Source of the DNA: Candidatus Calescibacterium sp.
GTDB taxonomy: Bacteria > DRYD01
Direction of reading: 5' to 3'
Assembly (NCBI GenBank): GCA_025059235.1
Contig: JANXCV010000001.1
Coordinates: forward strand, 124,001-188,000
DNA: 64,000 nt
Part shown: one piece after another, positions 62,522 to 64,000 of the stretch
Position numbering within the stretch: position 1 is the stretch's first letter
Layout: the number at the start of each line of letters is the position of its first letter
Program-made: the position numbers and the translations under genes
The notes under the pieces: generated by a model
The model's database searches: none
The model's input: only the letters and a program-made list of their open reading frames with translations
What the model was told of the DNA's origin: nothing

Positions 62522-62972
62522 TCTACTAATATTGTCAATAATATTCCTAATCTCAGGATGTACAAAAAAAGTAGAAACATCTATTGATTCAATGCATTTT
62601 AAAGACTTAGAATATTACATAAATGAAGAGGTATATTTTTCCGTAAAGGAGGGAATATACAAGAATCACCTTATTTCTTTCAAAAACATGAAGCTCGTCC
62701 TTAAAGAAGGATATACCATACTAGAAGAAGGAATATTTAACCTCAAAGACTTAACCATAAAATCTAATCACCCAATAGATATCTATATAAAAGACCTAGT
62801 AATACAAATCAAAAAAGATCCAACGATAAATTTAAGAGAGATGAGAATAGAAGGTTATGACGTAATCATAAGAAACACTAAAAAAAAGGAAAAGATAAGC
62901 GAAGCATATAAAATTAACATAGACATAAATAACTACAGAGTTTATACCTATCAGAACAAGGGAAGATGGTAA
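62499..62972 (+). CDS. LptC-like lipoprotein
   Basis: A 157-residue lipoprotein. The signal FSLLILSIIFLISGC has the lipobox LISGC at Cys21. The rest is beta-rich (FSVKEGIYKNHLISFKNMKLVLKEG), with a repeating strand pattern like the LptC/OstA jellyroll. Low sequence conservation makes this tentative. lptD and lpxC in the same window fit a role in LPS transport. It overlaps mfd and prfB at its ends. Confidence 0.5.
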   Translation: MGKSWKFSLLILSIIFLISGCTKKVETSIDSMHFKDLEYYINEEVYFSVKEGIYKNHLISFKNMKLVLKEGYTILEEGIFNLKDLTIKSNHPIDIYIKDLVIQIKKDPTINLREMRIEGYDVIIRNTKKKEKISEAYKINIDINNYRVYTYQNKGRW

Positions 62973-64000
62973 TAGTAGATTTAAAGGAAATAAAGAACAT
63001 AAAAGCAAAATTGAACGAATACAAGGTATTGATAGATGAGCTTGCTTCTAGGCTAAATCAGTTAGAGAAGGAAATAGAATCCAGCCAAAATCCCGATTAC
63101 AATAAAATAAAAGAAAAGAAAAGATTAATTTCACTTATATCGAGGTATAACAATCTTACTAAAGAAGTGAACGATTTTGAAGAAATATACAGAATGTACG
63201 GTAACGAAAGCGAAGACTTAGAAGATATAAGAAAAATATACTTATCTATAACGAAAGACTTTGATAATTTTTCGATAGAGTTATTATTGAGTGAGGAGTA
63301 CGATGACCATGATGCGATATTGACAATAACAGCCGGTGCCGGCGGAACAGATGCTCAAGACTGGGCTCAAATGCTAATGAGAATGTACATCCAATGGGCT
63401 GAAAAACATAAATTCTCCTATCAAATCACAGATATAGTCTACGGACAAGAGGCAGGAATAAAATCCTGTGAGATAATAATAAAATCAAGTTACGGATACC
63501 TTAAATCAGAAAAAGGAGTCCATAGATTGGTAAGAACCTCTCCTTTTAACGCACAAAACAAAAGACACACATCTTTCGCCCTAGTAGAAGTAATACCTAG
63601 AATAGATGAGAACATAAACATAGAAATAAGGCCGGAAGATCTGAAAGTAGAAACTTTCAAAGCCGGTGGAGCAGGAGGACAACACGTAAATAAAAACGAA
63701 TCCGCAGTAAGAATAACACACCTACCAACAGGAATAGTCGTAACCTGCTCAAACGAAAGAAGCCAACATCAAAACAAAGAAATAGCACTGAAAATACTAA
63801 AGAGCAAGATCTATGATCTAGAAAAACAGAAGCTCAACCAAAAGGTAGACAGTTTCAAAACCAAACAGCAAGCAGCATGGGGAAATCAAATAAGAAGCTA
63901 CGTACTCCACCCCTATAAACTCATAAAAGATCTAAGAACAAACACCGAAATATACAAAGTAGAAGAAGTACTTAACGGAGACCTAGATAAATTAATCCTA
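62966..64000 (+). CDS. prfB: Peptide chain release factor 2 (3' truncated by window)
   Basis: 345 codons are visible; the end lies beyond the window. The N-terminal coiled coil leads to the codon-recognition SPF tripeptide in HRLVRTSPFNAQNKRHTSFA, which identifies RF2, and the peptidyl-hydrolysis motif GGAGGQHVNKNESAVRI. RF2 ends translation at UAA and UGA. The ATG at 62966 overlaps the lipoprotein stop by 7 bp. The frame is continuous from this start: I see no internal CTTTGA site, so the autoregulatory +1 frameshift found in many prfB genes is absent here. Confidence 0.95.
   Translation, partial: MVIVDLKEIKNIKAKLNEYKVLIDELASRLNQLEKEIESSQNPDYNKIKEKKRLISLISRYNNLTKEVNDFEEIYRMYGNESEDLEDIRKIYLSITKDFDNFSIELLLSEEYDDHDAILTITAGAGGTDAQDWAQMLMRMYIQWAEKHKFSYQITDIVYGQEAGIKSCEIIIKSSYGYLKSEKGVHRLVRTSPFNAQNKRHTSFALVEVIPRIDENINIEIRPEDLKVETFKAGGAGGQHVNKNESAVRITHLPTGIVVTCSNERSQHQNKEIALKILKSKIYDLEKQKLNQKVDSFKTKQQAAWGNQIRSYVLHPYKLIKDLRTNTEIYKVEEVLNGDLDKLIL

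Noticed and set aside
62966..63060. Programmed +1 frameshift in prfB
   Set aside because: The reading frame is continuous from the ATG through all RF2 motifs with no internal stop.
1..64000. CRISPR arrays, insertion sequences or rRNA genes
   Set aside because: No regularly spaced repeats, transposase motifs or rRNA-like sequence were seen in the window.

Overview
This is a gene-dense, low-G+C bacterial chromosome fragment (roughly one third G+C by eye, with AGA/ATA-rich codon use). Genes sit in short operons with many 1-50 bp overlaps and Shine-Dalgarno sites of the AAGGAGGTGAT type. The host is a diderm: there are genes for lipid A synthesis (a split lpxC), LPS export to the outer membrane (lptD and an lptC-like lipoprotein), lipoproteins and type IV pilus parts (pilT, at least five prepilin-like proteins at three loci). 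Sugar phosphorylation (pfkA), a fused ADP-forming acyl-CoA synthetase and an orphan succinyl-CoA ligase alpha subunit suggest a fermentative or acyl-CoA-dependent energy metabolism. The sequence does not let me name a phylum.

Layout. 1-11.3 kb, minus strand: a 4HBT thioesterase, a retron-type reverse transcriptase preceded by a strongly structured non-coding segment, a secreted thioredoxin-fold-like protein, coaX, dnaE, an HtrA-like protease, an RNase E/G, rpmA and sucD. 11.4-18.3 kb, plus strand: a prepilin, tRNA-Ser(GCU), ybaB, lpxC (frameshifted at an A9 run), the acyl-CoA synthetase, ksgA, recF and a MIP18/DUF59 gene. 18.3-24.6 kb, minus: a membrane Ser/Thr kinase, a LolD/MacB-type ATPase, hflX, thiamine pyrophosphokinase and an orphan FliG-like protein. 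24.8-32.6 kb, plus: two prepilins, a methyltransferase, an MBL hydrolase, a TrmH-type methylase, a GNAT gene with an in-frame TGA, two tandem zinc-ribbon paralogues, comM and a second kinase. 32.7-43.5 kb, mixed: a half-size ALDH-like protein, a C11 peptidase, folE, tsaD, rnpA, pfkA, a delta-60 repeat lipoprotein and a minor-pilin operon. 43.5-54.8 kb, plus: prmA, a nucleotidyltransferase, lepB, folD, a SpoIID-domain gene, pilT, tRNA-Trp, lptD, an alcohol dehydrogenase and a NOL1/NOP2-type methylase. 55.2-58.9 kb, minus: a large secreted protein and a second SpoIID-domain protein. 59-64 kb, plus: a sugar ABC permease, mfd, the lptC-like gene and prfB, cut by the window end.

Main discoveries. 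(1) A probable retron at 0.5-2.0 kb. Its reverse transcriptase has YADN in place of the catalytic YADD and altered retron signature motifs. It is preceded by two perfect long hairpins and one short msr-like hairpin that are not terminators. (2) Decayed leucine-biosynthesis genes: leuC and leuD remnants at 51.5-52.3 kb and a leuA remnant at 54.8-55.2 kb, recognisable only by translating through stops and frame changes. They show recent loss of this pathway at this locus. (3) lpxC is split at an A9 tract, in a context suited to slippage. (4) A FliG homologue stands without other flagellar genes and lacks two of the torque-helix charges. (5) FolD and an ALDH-like protein each appear to lack key catalytic residues or a catalytic domain.
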